NCBI GenBank assembly: GCA_030581615.1
Contig: JAKTTT010000061.1
Location: 62,001 to 126,000 of the forward strand
DNA length: 64,000 nucleotides
Origin: Alloascoidea africana
Taxonomy: Eukaryota; Ascomycota; Alloascoideomycetes; Alloascoideales; Alloascoideaceae
Direction of reading: 5' to 3'
The translations under genes were made by a program, and so were the position numbers. Shown here piece after piece: positions 1 through 11,303 of the stretch (the first letter of the stretch is position 1; every line of letters starts with the position of its first letter). The notes under the pieces are model-generated. The model saw nothing but the letters and a program-made list of their open reading frames with translations. It was not told the origin of the DNA and made no database searches.

Positions 1-2
1 TT

Positions 3-305
3 CCTCCTGTGTCTGGCGCCGTTAGCGTTGTTCACGCGATGCCCAATGATCGGCACCTACTCTGTGGATCTCAAGACAATATTCGAATGTATGACTTTGA
101 AAAGTATCCAGGGAGTGATGGTAAGACGAAATCCAAGAGCGGAGTTGCACCTTTCTTAATTTTGCCTGGACACCATGGTGGTGTCTTATCGTCCCTTTTT
201 GTTGACCCAAGCTGTAAGTATATGGTTACAGCAAGCGGGAACAGAGGATGGCAAGGTCATAGCACGGAATCTGTGCTCGTATACGAGATCGACATCATAG
301 ACTAG
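3..305 (+). CDS. SWT21: SWT21/WRAP53-like WD40 protein, C-terminal end (partial)
   Basis: Only the last ~100 residues lie in the window; the gene enters from the left edge. The visible part reads as the final WD40 blades: a LLCGSQDNIRMYDFE strand/turn segment, then a GHHGGVLSSLFVDPSCKYM segment and TASGNRGWQGHSTESVLVYE near the end. The pairing of PGHHGG with TASGNRGW is the pattern I associate with the Swt21/TCAB1 (WRAP53) family of RNA-biogenesis WD40 proteins; yeast Swt21 is a nuclear factor linked to pre-mRNA splicing. Stop is TAG at 303-305. It converges on PAN1. The family call rests on a short piece, so the symbol is tentative. Confidence 0.6.
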   Translation, partial: PPVSGAVSVVHAMPNDRHLLCGSQDNIRMYDFEKYPGSDGKTKSKSGVAPFLILPGHHGGVLSSLFVDPSCKYMVTASGNRGWQGHSTESVLVYEIDIID

Positions 306-706
306 ATCCGAACGAGGCTTTTGTGTACAATATGTTGTTTTCATAGTGTTTAGTCATTTCATAGTCTATACTATATTTTTGTGTACATGCTATTTTGTTT
401 AATTCAGATATCTCGGTTTTTTAATGTCTTTGGAACTCGGTTTTAGGAGAAAATGTTATATTTGTTGAAAAGAATTGCTAGTATTTGCAACTCTAAAAAC
501 TAGACCAAGCTTCTTTGGGAAGTGTTGGCAAATTCAAACAGTTACTATCCTAAAACTTACAATCTCCACCAGATAAGGAAAAGAAAACACTTCATTATTA
601 TCGCTATCTTTAACTGTCTGAATTCTTTTAATAGCCTAGGCCAAAGACATCATGCTATATTATTTTACTTTCAGTTTGCAGATTCTACAACCCCAGTGAG
701 AGCAAG
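306..706. other. Convergent intergenic region, no gene seen
   Basis: AT-rich spacer between the stop codons of the SWT21-like gene (+) and PAN1 (-). It should hold both 3' UTRs and polyadenylation signals. No RNA gene or repeat was recognised. Confidence 0.6.
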
Positions 707-3700
707 CTATAGAACTTTGCCTACAACAGCCCCATCCTTGATCTTTTTATCTTCATCTCTTACCTTCTTCAGCGTTTTTCCTGAATTGATCTCTCCTAAC
801 AATGCACCGATATTGGGAGCTCCACCTCCAAAGGATGGAGCTGGACCTGGAGCTGGACCTGGTGGAGGTGGTGGTGGCGGCGGCGGTGCTCCAGTTGGAG
901 CTGGCGGGGCTGGCGGAGCAGGAGGAGCTGGTGGTGGAGGAGGCGGTGGTGGTGGAGCAGACCCGGTGGGGACAGGAGGAGGCGTGGTAACATCACTAGG
1001 AGCAGCAGGAGGAGTAGAGGTAGTAGGAATTCCATTGCTTTCCTCTACAGAGGCTTGCCTTGGAGGTCCCATGCTTCTAAACAGCAAGGAGGCTAGGTGT
1101 GAGGGATCATTGCTCTGTCGAATGTGAGGTTCGTCTTCGTCTGACGAAGAATCGCCATTGGAGTCTGCACCCCAATCGTCGTCCGAGTCCGAGTCTCCTC
1201 CGCGCAATGCTCTAGAAGAAGAGCTCTGTGCGACAGCTGCAGATATGTCAAAAGGAGCAGAAGATGGTGGCGCTGGTGGTGCCACAGGTGGTGCTACTGG
1301 TGGCGCCACAGGTGCTTCCGATTTAGACTCTACCGTAGGCGGCTTAAAGAAAGGATTGTTTGTGCCAGGTCCTGGAGGCGCTGGAGGCGCTGGAGGCGCT
1401 GCTGATGGTGGAGTACCACTTGGCGTTGCGCCTGAAGGCTGCTTCTTGGCAAAAGGATTGCTTTCGTGCAAACTTGTTGGAGGCAAGACTTCAGCGGGCT
1501 GTTGAGGTGGTGTAGGAATCTTAGGCTCTGGTACTGGCTCTGGTGCTGCTGGCGAAATAGACTGCTGTGGCTCTGCTGGTACATCTCTTGCCTTTGGTTC
1601 CGACCAAATATCGTCTTCTTTATCGCTATCATCAAACTTTTCCTCAGAAGGTGCTGGTACAATTTCTGATTCCTTGCGTAGCAATTCCTCTTCTCTTCGT
1701 TTAGCTTCTGCCATTTCAGCTCTAAGCCTAGCCATACGCTCCTCCCTCTCCTTTGCCTTTTTGGCCTTTTTAGCTTTAGAAGCCTCTAATTTGGCTTTTA
1801 CTGCGTCTTTCTTGGCCCTCTCAGCCTGTTCTTTTTCTTCTGCCAATTTGCGAAGTCGAGCTTCCTGCTCTTGCTTCTGTTTCAGCAATAACTGGTACTC
1901 AGCCTCGTCTTCATCGTCCGATGAGGATTCCGATTCCGATTCCGATTCAGGCTCAGGTCTCGGAGGTGGAATAGTTCTTGCTGGTGGTACTGCTGCATGA
2001 GGTTGTTCCTCCAGAGTTTGAGCATTGATTGGCGCTCGAGGAGTAGGATGCTGCAGTGGAAGAGCTGGTTCAGCGTCTTGGGGTACAGCAGGAGATCTAG
2101 ACCGAGATCTAGATTTAGGAGGAGGTGGAGGAGCCTTTTTCAAAGAAGGAGTGAGTTTGGGTGATAACCCACTACCGGAGGATGTTGATGAAGGTGAAAG
2201 TTGAGACTCTGGTGCTTTAAAAGCTTGAGAAGATGGCTTCTTGTTTCTAGTAATTCCCAACTTGGCCAATCTTTCAGCCATCTTCTTCTCTGCTTGAGCT
2301 TTAATGTATGCTGCTCTACTTTGGGGCGAGCTGGTTGAAGGAGCACTTGGAGTAACAGATACTGAAGGGTTAGAATATGTTGAGGGCGAGCTCCTTGAGT
2401 TGCTTAAAGAGGACATGGATTTGGAAATCGATCTTTGTAGAGTAGAAATAAAGTCCTTCACTTCGGGCTCAACACCAATGCCGTCTTCCCATCTTCTCCT
2501 CTCTCTTTCTTCATTTACGCCTCCACCGTTAGAGGAAGTTTTCAATTTCGCAAGGTTTCCGCTGATGCTAGATTCAATGTCCGTAATTATGTCATGGATA
2601 GAGGCGATATTGGTAAGTTGTTGCTCATGCTCTCCGTTGATCTTTCTTGTCTCTTCCAGCAATCTTGTCTCAAAAGCTTCTACATCACCTCCACTTGAAG
2701 GAGCTGGCTTGCCTGTCAAAGCAGCCATACGAGCCTTTAGTAGCGCCTTGGACTTGGCCCTTCTTCTATCAGCATCAGTAACTTCCCCATTAGGCCCAGT
2801 TCCTACAATACTGCTTGAAGGATCAGTAACCCCAGTCTCCTTCTGAAGCTTAAGTCGCGTGAGCTCAATTTTTGATCGAGCAATTTCGTCTTCTATTTTC
2901 TTAACCTCAGAAACCAAAAGAGGAACTCGATCCATTAGTCGGTTCAATTTAGAGGAGAGCTGGCGAGTTTCATTTTGATTGCTGCCTGAGCCTATCGGTC
3001 TCGTAGGCTCAATTCGATCAATGCTACGCTGGATATTTGTGATCTGTCGTTTTAAATCATCAATCTGTGCTTTATCACGGTTGTCCAAAATTGCATCGAT
3101 TCCAGAATCATCGTCATCTCTTGTGTCAATTGCATCAAGCAAAATTTGCTTCTCATGCACTGCTTTCCGCAGTTCGTCAACTGTCTTTAGCTCTGATTCC
3201 TTCTTGTAACCACCTTCAGAAGAAACATCATTTGAAGAGTCGTTGATTCTTCTAGATCGGTGTCTAGCGCTGGATACATAACTTACAGCATTGTCATCGT
3301 TTCTAAACAAAGTTGCATCTTTTTTAATAGGATTGGATTTAGCATTCGAAAATGATCGGTCTTTCAAGTAGCTGACATTTCCCAATCCAGCGCCACCCGT
3401 TTTCTCCTGTTTAAGGTAATTTTTTATTTGATTCACGGAATCGGAAAAGTTTCTGGAAGATGGAGGGATAAGTTCAGGAGGCAGTCTCAGAGGGATCGGA
3501 TGACCATTGATTCTTCTATAAACAAGGTGCATGGCAACAGCAAATTCGTCCCTGTTGAGACTTCCTTTGTTCCCGGCATCAGCCAAAGTCCAGATTTGTT
3601 CCAAATCTTGCCTGTTCAAACCACTTTTCCCAAAAATTTCAATTGCAACTGAACCTTCAATCAAGCCTCTGTGAGACTTGTCCCAGGCACCAAAAATGTC

Positions 3701-5015
3701 ATCGTATATCCGTTTTTCTTGTTTTGTAATAGCCCAAGGGATATCTTGAGTTCCTGTTGCTGAGGGAAGAGCATTAAATGCATTCATCGCTCCTCCTGTC
3801 ATTGCCTGTGGTAAAAAGTGGGATTGCATCAAGTCAATTCCAGGAAGTCCAGATGCTGGGGCATTGACAAAGCCCCACTGGCCAGGGATTCCAGTTGGTT
3901 GTGCAATCAAATAGCCACCACCTGTAGGCTGTTGGACAATCCCTCCAGTGGTGGTTTGTGGCAAAAATCCGCCAGTGCGTTGTTGTCCCAAAACGGGAGC
4001 TGTGGGTTGAGATGGCACGTAGCCAGTGGGTTGGGGAGCAAATCCTCCCGTTCGTTGTTGAGGGAGCAAACCAGGCCCAACTCCTCCTGTCAAGGATGTT
4101 GAAAGATAAGGAGTGGAATGGGATTGCTGCTGATAAAAGCCCGTTGCCTGAGGTTGTAAAGAAGAAGCGCCCCCAGTGAGGGAGCTAAGCAATTGCAAAT
4201 TTGACTGCCCAGTACTAACACTAGAGGTTACAGCTGGCGCAGCGGAAGGTGCTCCAAACCCGGGCGTGCTTGTCGCAGGCGCAGTAGCGGTACTGGTCGA
4301 AGATTGTTCAGGGACATTAAAACTTATGATATCGACCAAACTAACTACTTCATTCTTAATCTTTTCAGGCAATTTGGAAGGAATTGACTCTTTTCTAATT
4401 GCAAGGTTGCACAAATACATTGCAAGAGCGAATTCGGGGAAAAGCAAAGCACCAGATCTATTTGTGTCTGCTAGTTGCCAGATTTGAGAAAGAACTTCAG
4501 GGGATAGCTTAGACCGTAGCATAATATCCCGGGCCTTTTCGCCTTTATTTCAAAAAAGATGTTAACATGTGATGGAGCATTCGAAATTAGGGACAAAACT
4601 TACCTGAAAGAGCTTGTTCATTGTTCGGAACAGCCGTTCTAAAAAGCTTTTCAAACTTTTGTTGATCGCCTGAGGTTATAAATGACAACCGAACTATAAA
4701 GATACGTCAGTATTTTTATCAAAATCTACAAACAAGAGAGACATACCATTAGGAATATGGAGAGTTGTATTCTCCGCTGAGCCAGGTGCAGAAACAGAGG
4801 TAGAAGTGTTGGTGGGCTGTTGTTGAATTCCAGTGGTAATTCCAGTGGGCAACTGGGGGACAGGAGGAGGCATTGAAGATGTGATCTGTTGCGATTGGAA
4901 ACCAGTGAGGGCCGGGTTCAATGGCTGGACATACCCCGTAGGGTTCACAGCAAGGCCTCCACTGCCAAGCTGGTACTGCGAGTAGCCAGTCATGTTCGGC
5001 TGAAGAGCTTGTGGG

Positions 5016-5053
<38 letters not shown>

Positions 5054-5248
5054 GAGCTGTTGCTGGCCTCCTAGGGGGAATTGACCCGGGGCAGTGTTAT
5101 ATCCCGTAAGCTGTGGAGCTTGGCCAATTCCGACCGCCGAGCCCATGACTCCCGGCTGCTGCTGCTGGAAGCCATACTGCTGCTGACCAGTCGGCTGGAA
5201 GGCCTGCTGCTGCTGGTCCTGGGCGCTTCTCAGCGGATAGAATGACAT
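707..5248 (-). CDS. PAN1: PAN1, endocytic EH-domain scaffold
   Basis: Pan1 builds the endocytic coat at actin patches, binding NPF-containing adaptors through EH domains and activating Arp2/3. Three exons: 5248-4747, 4693-4604 and 4542-707, joined in phase (introns of 53 and 61 nt with GTATGT and GTAAGT donors), giving about 1475 residues, like the yeast protein. Order: a Q-rich N-terminus with xTGY/xTGF repeats; EH1 spanning both introns (IPN..LSFIT then SKLSPEVLSQIWQLAD); a second tract of TGG repeats; EH2 at about residues 466-562 (LEQIWTLADAGNKGSLNRDE); coiled coil; an E/K-rich helix; and a proline-rich C-terminus with PPPPPPPPP runs and a WH2-like end. The start at 5248 (MSFYPLRSAQDQ) is preferred over upstream in-frame codons because it begins the Q-rich tract. 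Transcribed divergently from the SREBP gene. Confidence 0.95.
5016..5051. repeat. Trinucleotide (CTG/CAG) tract coding poly-Q in PAN1
   Basis: An uninterrupted run of GCT/CTG triplets on the + strand, read as CAG glutamine codons in PAN1 on the - strand. A likely length-polymorphic microsatellite. Confidence 0.9.
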
Positions 5249-5547
5249 TGGCGAGGTGACAGCGGGAACGAGGGCAGTGGCGAGCAGAAGAAGGTTGTGT
5301 TCGATCCGGGGGCGGGTAACCCGGGTCCAGGCCAGAATGGAGGTGTACGGGTGTATGTGCGGCGCATCACGCGAGGTGGGCACGTGACTTCGAATGTGGG
5401 CTGATCGGGCTTATTTTAATGCTGGGATGGCATGACGGACCAATATATATAACCTCCAGGGCCGCTGTGTCCATTCCAAATTCCACGGTCAGATTCCCAG
5501 AGCTCGAAGGCAGTGCGTGTGCGAGACCAGGCTGCTACTGTCCTAGG
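5249..5547. promoter_or_regulatory. Divergent promoter of PAN1 and the SREBP gene
   Basis: A 299-nt spacer between two divergent start codons. A TATATATAA box lies at 5444-5452, about 95 nt upstream of the chosen SREBP start at 5548. It argues against the in-frame ATG at 5419, which would lie upstream of the TATA box. Confidence 0.6.
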
Positions 5548-8500
5548 ATGTATCCCTCCGGCTTTTCATATGGCGCCCAATCCAGGGCTCAGGTGCAAAG
5601 CCAGGTTCAGGTCCAGAACCAGAACCAGAGCCAAAACCAGAGCCAAAATCAGAACCAGCTAGACGATCCACCTTTCACAATTGAAGATTGCGACGAGTTT
5701 CTTGCTTCGTTAGATGTCCCATTGTCTCACAGTGGTATAGACGGCTTGGAGAACTTTGATATGGATCTGGATTTGCCGTTTAACCCCAACCTGCTCTCAA
5801 CCTCGGGGAACGATTACCATAGCCAAAAGTGTCAACATAGTTCCACATCGTCTGCCTTTTCTTCGGTTCCTAGTAATTCCTCGTCTTCTTCTCCCGAAGG
5901 ATACGCCCCCAATGACACGTCGATCTCTGCAAGTATGATCTCATACGCCACTCCCCGAACATCTCATACCCCCCACCATGGCAATGCCTTAATACTACCC
6001 AACGGATCTCAGCAAAAAGTGACTTACTATGCAGCTGTTGACTCGAGAAACAGAATTGTCAAGCCGAAAAAGGAAAAGTCCGCACACAACATGATCGAAA
6101 AGCGCTACCGAACAAACATCAACGACAAAATAGTTTTGCTTAGAGATTGTGTTCCCTCTCTGAAATGTGCTGTTGACGGTGTAGATGACCATCCAGAATT
6201 AGACGGCCTAAAGCCTGCAACAAAGCTAAATAAAGCAACTGTTTTGACAAAGGCAACTGAATACATTATGCATCTTAAAAAGAGGAATAGAATGCTGCAG
6301 CGTGAAAATGATGAACTAAGAAAGTCTCGTGTTAACAGCAAGAATGAGCCAATATTAATCAAAGATGAAGAGGATGAGGAACAAGATTTTGCAAAGATAA
6401 AGTTGAAGACACCAATAACTTCACCCAAAACTCCAGCTGTTTCAACAATAGCAACAACGTCCCAGAACACAGTTGTGACTGTAAGCGATGGCGGCATTAG
6501 TCCTCCAAGTTCTCCATCAAGTAGCCGCTCTAGCGACTCATCTCCAGTATCCCTGTCAGACCAATATAAAGTTAAGAAAGAGGATGGCACGTCCACCGCC
6601 TCGAAAGTGCTTATCACCGCGATGGCGGGCGTAGTGGGCACTGGATTGATCAATACAGACTCTATGGGAGGATCAACTAGAAGCTCTTTGCTTGCAATTC
6701 CCGCCCCGCTAATAAAGATGGTTGGAGGCCATTCTGAGACAACAAGGCTGATTATTTGGATGTTCAAGTTTACCCTTTTTTTCGCTGCAATGTCGTATGT
6801 TTTGCTTCCCAATTTGTTCAACATGGCCACGAAATCGAAAAAATCAGAAAAGAGGTTGCGGAACTGTTCCAAAGTAGTGAATGAAGCCAACACAAGTGAG
6901 ACAAATTTCAATACTGTTCATGAACTGAGAGTTAATGTATGGGAGTCAATCATCACCAAAGATCCTTACCTATCTGCCCCTGCGGTGGTAAAGCCCTCCA
7001 AATCCGCAATAGTCGACATAGATACAAATGCATTTATGCAATTTGCCAAGGTTGCACTTAAAGCTGTTTGGGCAAAGCTGTTTGGATCTGATTCTCTCGT
7101 GTCTGACCCATCTTTGGAACCAGATAGTGATACATGGGAAAAGGCAATCAATGCCCAATTATGTGGTGGAGAACATCAAATTACAAAGTACCACCTTTTG
7201 TATACATTTTTGGTTGGCTTGACCTTATCTTCCTCTACTTTGTCTCCAATGCGCCTATTAACCCAAGCTATCCACGGAAAGCTTGTTGCAGAGCAGTTTA
7301 AGGACTACAAACTATTTAAAAATGTACTAGACCTGTATTCTTTGAAACTGTGGAAACAAGCTCGAAGAATGTTGCTAGAAGAAGAGTTTTTGCTTCGGCA
7401 TGAAAAGGCTGGTTCAACCACTATGGGAGAGCAACTTTCTCTTGGAATCCCTCAACATATTAGAGATTTATTGGTTTATGCCGACGAAGATGACATATTC
7501 TCAAACTCGCAACTTGTGGAAAAGCTTCTGCATTTCACAAATGTTCCTCAGTCCTCAACTTCCGCCACACCTCTGTCTACATCACAGTCTCTATCAATAC
7601 TGCAAGACGATTCGTACTCGTCAATAATTAATGACTCCTCCATTCATTCTGTAGCCGATGCTCTCTGTGTATGGTACTCTCAGGACTTGTTATTAAAAGC
7701 TATTGTGAACATCATTGAGAATGAATCGAACGATTACGAGGTAATAGCGGCAAATGATGAGCTTTTGAACCAATCCGTAATGTTTGCTCCAAAAGTTGAC
7801 AGCGAGGGAAGTCTTGCTGGCGGTGTTTGGCTAAGATACCTACAAAGCATGACTGCTAATGCGATGTTCAAGAGCGGTGTGGATCTAGAAGGTATTCTAG
7901 AAGTTGCAAAAACTGTCAAGTCCCAGTTAGCTCGCAAACATTCGTACAGTGTTAACGGCAATGTTAGCCCAGCATCTCCCAATCACCTTGGTGTGTTCAA
8001 TTTGGATTGTCAAATATCGCTGTATTGCTGTTTCATCAACCACTATTTGAATGAAAAGGATTGGACCATGGCATGGAAATTTATGAGAAAGCTGGACCGA
8101 ATGAAAAAGATAGTCCATAACAACCTGGTTGTCAACTTTAACAGTCCAATTCGCAATTTTGATCACGTAATGGGATCGCCAACTCCTTTTGATACCGATA
8201 CAAATGTTGGAGACGCAAGCAACGAGTTGAATGAGACATGCAAATTAGATTCAGATTCGGCTGACGAGTGTTGTGTTTATTATGACGATGATCAGCAATC
8301 ACTAGGCATGCTTGGATTCAGTGGGTTAATTTCAATTTTGAGGAGAGTTGATAATTTATCAGATGAGGACAAACAGGCTTTATCGAAGGCCTCATCTATC
8401 AGGGGCTCTATAGATGATCAGATAGGGATGAGTATGCCAAAAACGCTCGACAGCCCTGTTAGCGACCCTCCACACGGTTTGTTACACACAGACCAGTACC

Positions 8501-8973
8501 AATCTCAATCTGATACCGAGAGTGAGCCACCCACTCCAGAGTCTTCCCCCAAAGGCATTCTTTTCGATGCCTCTCTTGGAATGGAAGACCACACCTTGAC
8601 GTCTTCTTCCCCCGCATCTGCCACTGAGACGGCGTTCACGCCTGTGTCCACGCCTAGCATAAGCGCGACCATTTCGAATTCGGAGCTGAGCTTTGCATCG
8701 TTTATGGAGCGCATTGCCGCCATTTGCCGGATCTGGATAGGGAACGACGCGGACGACCATCAGCGGTCCGAGAGTATCGGGTCCAAAGTCACCGCACATA
8801 GGAGGAAAATTAATGGTTATGCCGGTGAGGGATCGATCAGGGGGAGAAGCGGTCTCGTGGGAAATAAAATGTTGGGCGTGGAGACCAGGCAAGAGATTAG
8901 CGACTACTGTTTTAAAATGGGCTGTAAATTTGGAGGTCTCGATTTTATTGATGAGGGATATGGGAGTTTTTGA
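5548..8973 (+). CDS. SRE1: SREBP-type membrane-bound bHLH transcription factor
   Basis: Sterol-regulatory-element-binding-protein family: an ER-anchored bHLH factor released by proteolysis. About 1141 residues from ATG 5548. Features: a Q/N/S-rich N-terminus; a bHLH-zip at about residues 170-260 with HNMIEKRYRTNINDKI, whose tyrosine (KRYR) is the SREBP-specific replacement of the usual arginine; a long loop before LNKATVLTKATEYI; a leucine-zipper start (LKKRNRMLQRENDEL); an S/T/P linker; two hydrophobic segments at about 353-368 (VLITAMAGVVGTGLI) and 400-420 (LIIWMFKFTLFFAAMSYVLL), consistent with a membrane hairpin; then ~700 residues of cytosolic C-terminal region as in Sre1. Fungal homologues are Sre1 (fission yeast, Yarrowia) and Cph2 (Candida). 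The class is clear; whether it senses sterols or oxygen is inferred. No SCAP-like gene is in the window. Confidence 0.88.
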   Translation: MYPSGFSYGAQSRAQVQSQVQVQNQNQSQNQSQNQNQLDDPPFTIEDCDEFLASLDVPLSHSGIDGLENFDMDLDLPFNPNLLSTSGNDYHSQKCQHSSTSSAFSSVPSNSSSSSPEGYAPNDTSISASMISYATPRTSHTPHHGNALILPNGSQQKVTYYAAVDSRNRIVKPKKEKSAHNMIEKRYRTNINDKIVLLRDCVPSLKCAVDGVDDHPELDGLKPATKLNKATVLTKATEYIMHLKKRNRMLQRENDELRKSRVNSKNEPILIKDEEDEEQDFAKIKLKTPITSPKTPAVSTIATTSQNTVVTVSDGGISPPSSPSSSRSSDSSPVSLSDQYKVKKEDGTSTASKVLITAMAGVVGTGLINTDSMGGSTRSSLLAIPAPLIKMVGGHSETTRLIIWMFKFTLFFAAMSYVLLPNLFNMATKSKKSEKRLRNCSKVVNEANTSETNFNTVHELRVNVWESIITKDPYLSAPAVVKPSKSAIVDIDTNAFMQFAKVALKAVWAKLFGSDSLVSDPSLEPDSDTWEKAINAQLCGGEHQITKYHLLYTFLVGLTLSSSTLSPMRLLTQAIHGKLVAEQFKDYKLFKNVLDLYSLKLWKQARRMLLEEEFLLRHEKAGSTTMGEQLSLGIPQHIRDLLVYADEDDIFSNSQLVEKLLHFTNVPQSSTSATPLSTSQSLSILQDDSYSSIINDSSIHSVADALCVWYSQDLLLKAIVNIIENESNDYEVIAANDELLNQSVMFAPKVDSEGSLAGGVWLRYLQSMTANAMFKSGVDLEGILEVAKTVKSQLARKHSYSVNGNVSPASPNHLGVFNLDCQISLYCCFINHYLNEKDWTMAWKFMRKLDRMKKIVHNNLVVNFNSPIRNFDHVMGSPTPFDTDTNVGDASNELNETCKLDSDSADECCVYYDDDQQSLGMLGFSGLISILRRVDNLSDEDKQALSKASSIRGSIDDQIGMSMPKTLDSPVSDPPHGLLHTDQYQSQSDTESEPPTPESSPKGILFDASLGMEDHTLTSSSPASATETAFTPVSTPSISATISNSELSFASFMERIAAICRIWIGNDADDHQRSESIGSKVTAHRRKINGYAGEGSIRGRSGLVGNKMLGVETRQEISDYCFKMGCKFGGLDFIDEGYGSF
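5588..5665. repeat. Degenerate Q/N codon repeat in the SREBP gene
   Basis: Imperfect repeats of cag/aac/agc-type codons encode alternating Q, N, S and V residues at the protein N-terminus, a low-complexity prion-like stretch just after the start codon. Confidence 0.75.
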
Positions 8974-10121
8974 TTATTATTTTTGGTTGTCCCACGAAGA
9001 TGGATGGTTCTGTATTAAAAATTTGTTTTAGCCTATCTTTTTGACTTTAGATTTGCGTTTGCGAGTTTGTCAAGGTATGAATAGTTGAAGTATACTATTG
9101 ATTTACGTTTTTAATTTTCATGTTTGGATTTCAATTTCAATTCATTTCTAGAGCTAAGCAAAAGATGGTTTTTTTTGGTTATAAAATTCCGCCAAGATAT
9201 CGAACATGTAGGACCCCCGCGTTAAGAAAACCCGATCGAAGGGCAAAGCACAATAGAAAGAGCCATGAATAGAGCACACAATTGCGAAAGCAGTCGGAGT
9301 CCACAAAAGAAACCTGCTGATTTTCCCCCGGATTTGGAGCCGTTCTACGCGATAAAGGGACAAACGATAGGTGACGTTATCCCAGGCTACGTTCTTCATG
9401 CCGGGATCTTGGAGAGGATCGCATACAGACCCTGACGGCCACCCCTGTCAGCGAATCACCGAAGCGCCAGAATCCCACTATTTTGTGGTATTAAGTGCTG
9501 TTTGGAGTCGGGCGATGGTGGGGTACACACGGGAGAGCCCTGACCCCAGGAAAGGCGCGTGCTCGCTGGCTCTGCTCTGGTTAGAGGGCTGATTGCAAGT
9601 GGGGGAAAACGGGCACATTTCTCCCTGGAGGGCTCAGGCCCCTGCTCTACTTGCTGCTGCTACTCCAGCTCCCAAGACGAGTGGCGAGACTCGGCAAACG
9701 TTGAGAAAGAGTAGAGATGATAGGAGAGCATGGCTTAAAAGTCCACTATCAAGCGAGGATGGTGGGGTAGAGAGTCCCACTAGATCCATTTCTCCCGCGA
9801 AAAAACTGCCCACTCTGCAAGAATTCATGACCTTGAACGACTACCCCGCTTGCGGCTGGTATTAGCTAGTGTTTGGCTCCTGAAGGTTGTTGAAGAAAAT
9901 GGCGGTGGTGGCTCGATTCTCGAAATTAGTGTGTGTCTTCCCCTCCTCGCTCTTCTCCCACATCCCGTCCCACGGGCCTATGGAAACCAGCGATGGGAAA
10001 CAAGAAGCCTCCAAATTAAAATTCCGGCCACCCTGGGCCCCGGCTCTATTTAAACGATCAAACCGCCTCCGGTCTTTCCAAAAAAGCATCAATCAATCAA
10101 TTCTCTTTCTCAAGTTTCACA
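8974..10121. other. 1.1-kb interval with a possible unrecognised small coding segment
   Basis: 9000-9380 is AT-rich and shows nothing. From about 9400 to 10040 the base composition becomes clearly more GC-rich. Two open segments in the same frame (about 9401-9589 and 9593-9865) lie there; the second ends in a protein-like LPTLQEFMTLNDYPACGWY. No confident start or splice pair was found, so no gene is called. The right end is the FMP46 promoter. Confidence 0.4.
10047..10054 (+). promoter_or_regulatory. TATA-like element of FMP46
   Basis: TATTTAAA lies 68 nt upstream of the FMP46 start at 10122, at the end of a GC-rich stretch. Confidence 0.45.
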
Positions 10122-10635
10122 ATGTCTATGCTCAAAGCCATCTCCACCAACCCTGGTCTCGTCACCATCTTGTATGCACTTTCTATGCATTAGCCGCCGC
10201 TAATTCGTGGACTTTTGTCCCCTTACTAACAAACAATTCCTTTCTAGCCACACGTGCAAAAGCCCTATTTCTTTCAACCTCCTCAGAAAGCTCAAGTCCA
10301 GTCCTCTCAATAAAGAGCCCGAGTCGAAGCTGTTCAACAAAGAGGTGCTTCCAAAGTTTAAGCTCCATGTGTCTACAGACATTCCTTCTTATGATGAGGC
10401 TGTCATGATCTATGAACATCTTCTTGCCGCTGGAAAGTATAGAAAGCTAAAGCAAATTTACCCATGGCTAGTTATGGATGACATCAAGAGAACTCCATTT
10501 GTGACTGCAGAACAGTACAAAGTTTTGTCCGAAGAGATTTCAAAACCACTGGTTGTGGAATGGGAAGACGGATATGTCGCCACCAATGAAGAGGGTTTGA
10601 ACAAGCTTCTCGATAAGATAAACAAAAAGGACTAG
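10122..10635 (+). CDS. FMP46: Fmp46-like mitochondrial putative redox protein
   Basis: Fmp46 is a small mitochondrial protein of the DUF1687 family with a thioredoxin-like fold; its biochemical role is not well defined. Two exons: 10122-10171 and 10248-10635, phase 2, separated by a 76-nt intron with GTATGC donor, TACTAAC branch and TAG acceptor, giving 145 residues. Matching landmarks to the yeast protein as I recall it: an N-terminal NPGLVTIFHTCKSPIS segment (yeast PRTISLF), a central FKLHVSTDIPSYDEA (yeast FDVEIANRFPTWDQ) and a C-terminal KPLVVEWEDGYVATNEEGL (yeast LWVDWENKLVGNEP). A single cysteine follows the first strand. The fission of the N-terminus by an intron is typical of genes here. 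Confidence 0.78.
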
Positions 10636-11303
10636 ATTCCTAATGACCTAGCTTTTTTGTCTTTGCATTCTAATGTTGGAAGCCTTTTTATTTGCATTTT
10701 TTTCTATAATTTTATAGCATGACACGCTTGGGGTGGGTTTTAAGCGTCCTTAAAATATTTTAACGAGAATTATGATTATCAAAAGTGAATTGTGTTGAAA
10801 GAGTTCAATTATGTCATTGGCATTTAATTCTAAAATCTTAGCTTTGGCATCCATACAGCGCCAAGACTTGAAACAACATTAACAGAAATGCATTCACATC
10901 CTCCTTTTTCCGTCTATCCAGTAGCATCTCCTTGCTCTGACAGTGGTTCTAAGCGAGTTGACTAGAAATCAGAATTATCCAATCTTTTTGAAAAATATAC
11001 TTTCCTGTCAGTGGCCATGAAAAAAAGAAATCGATCTGTACGGCAAATTCTTCTTATGTCAAAAAAGTTCATGTCCATCTGCACCGCGTAAATCTGAGAC
11101 CAAATACAGAAACTTAAACATGTAGTTATCAAGAGTCAAAAATCAGAACTGAGATAACCCACTTCGGAACTCGATACACCATCCTTTTATGTGCATGTCG
11201 CGATAGAATACCTGTCTTGTGATTTTTTATTTCTGTTGACGGGGTAATAAAACGGTTTCTTTCCACTTCTAATCAGGGCCGCAACCTTGCATTCTCGGGC
11301 AAA
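10636..11303. other. Intergenic FMP46-TRK1, nothing recognised
   Basis: AT-rich spacer that should hold the FMP46 terminator and the TRK1 promoter. No open frame, RNA gene or repeat stood out. Confidence 0.5.

Noticed and set aside
522-1127. Plus-strand frame rich in G/A opposite PAN1
   Set aside because: Antisense shadow of the proline-rich C-terminus of PAN1.
5419-5547. 43-codon upstream extension of the SREBP gene
   Set aside because: The TATA box at 5444-5452 lies inside it, so the transcript most likely begins after it.
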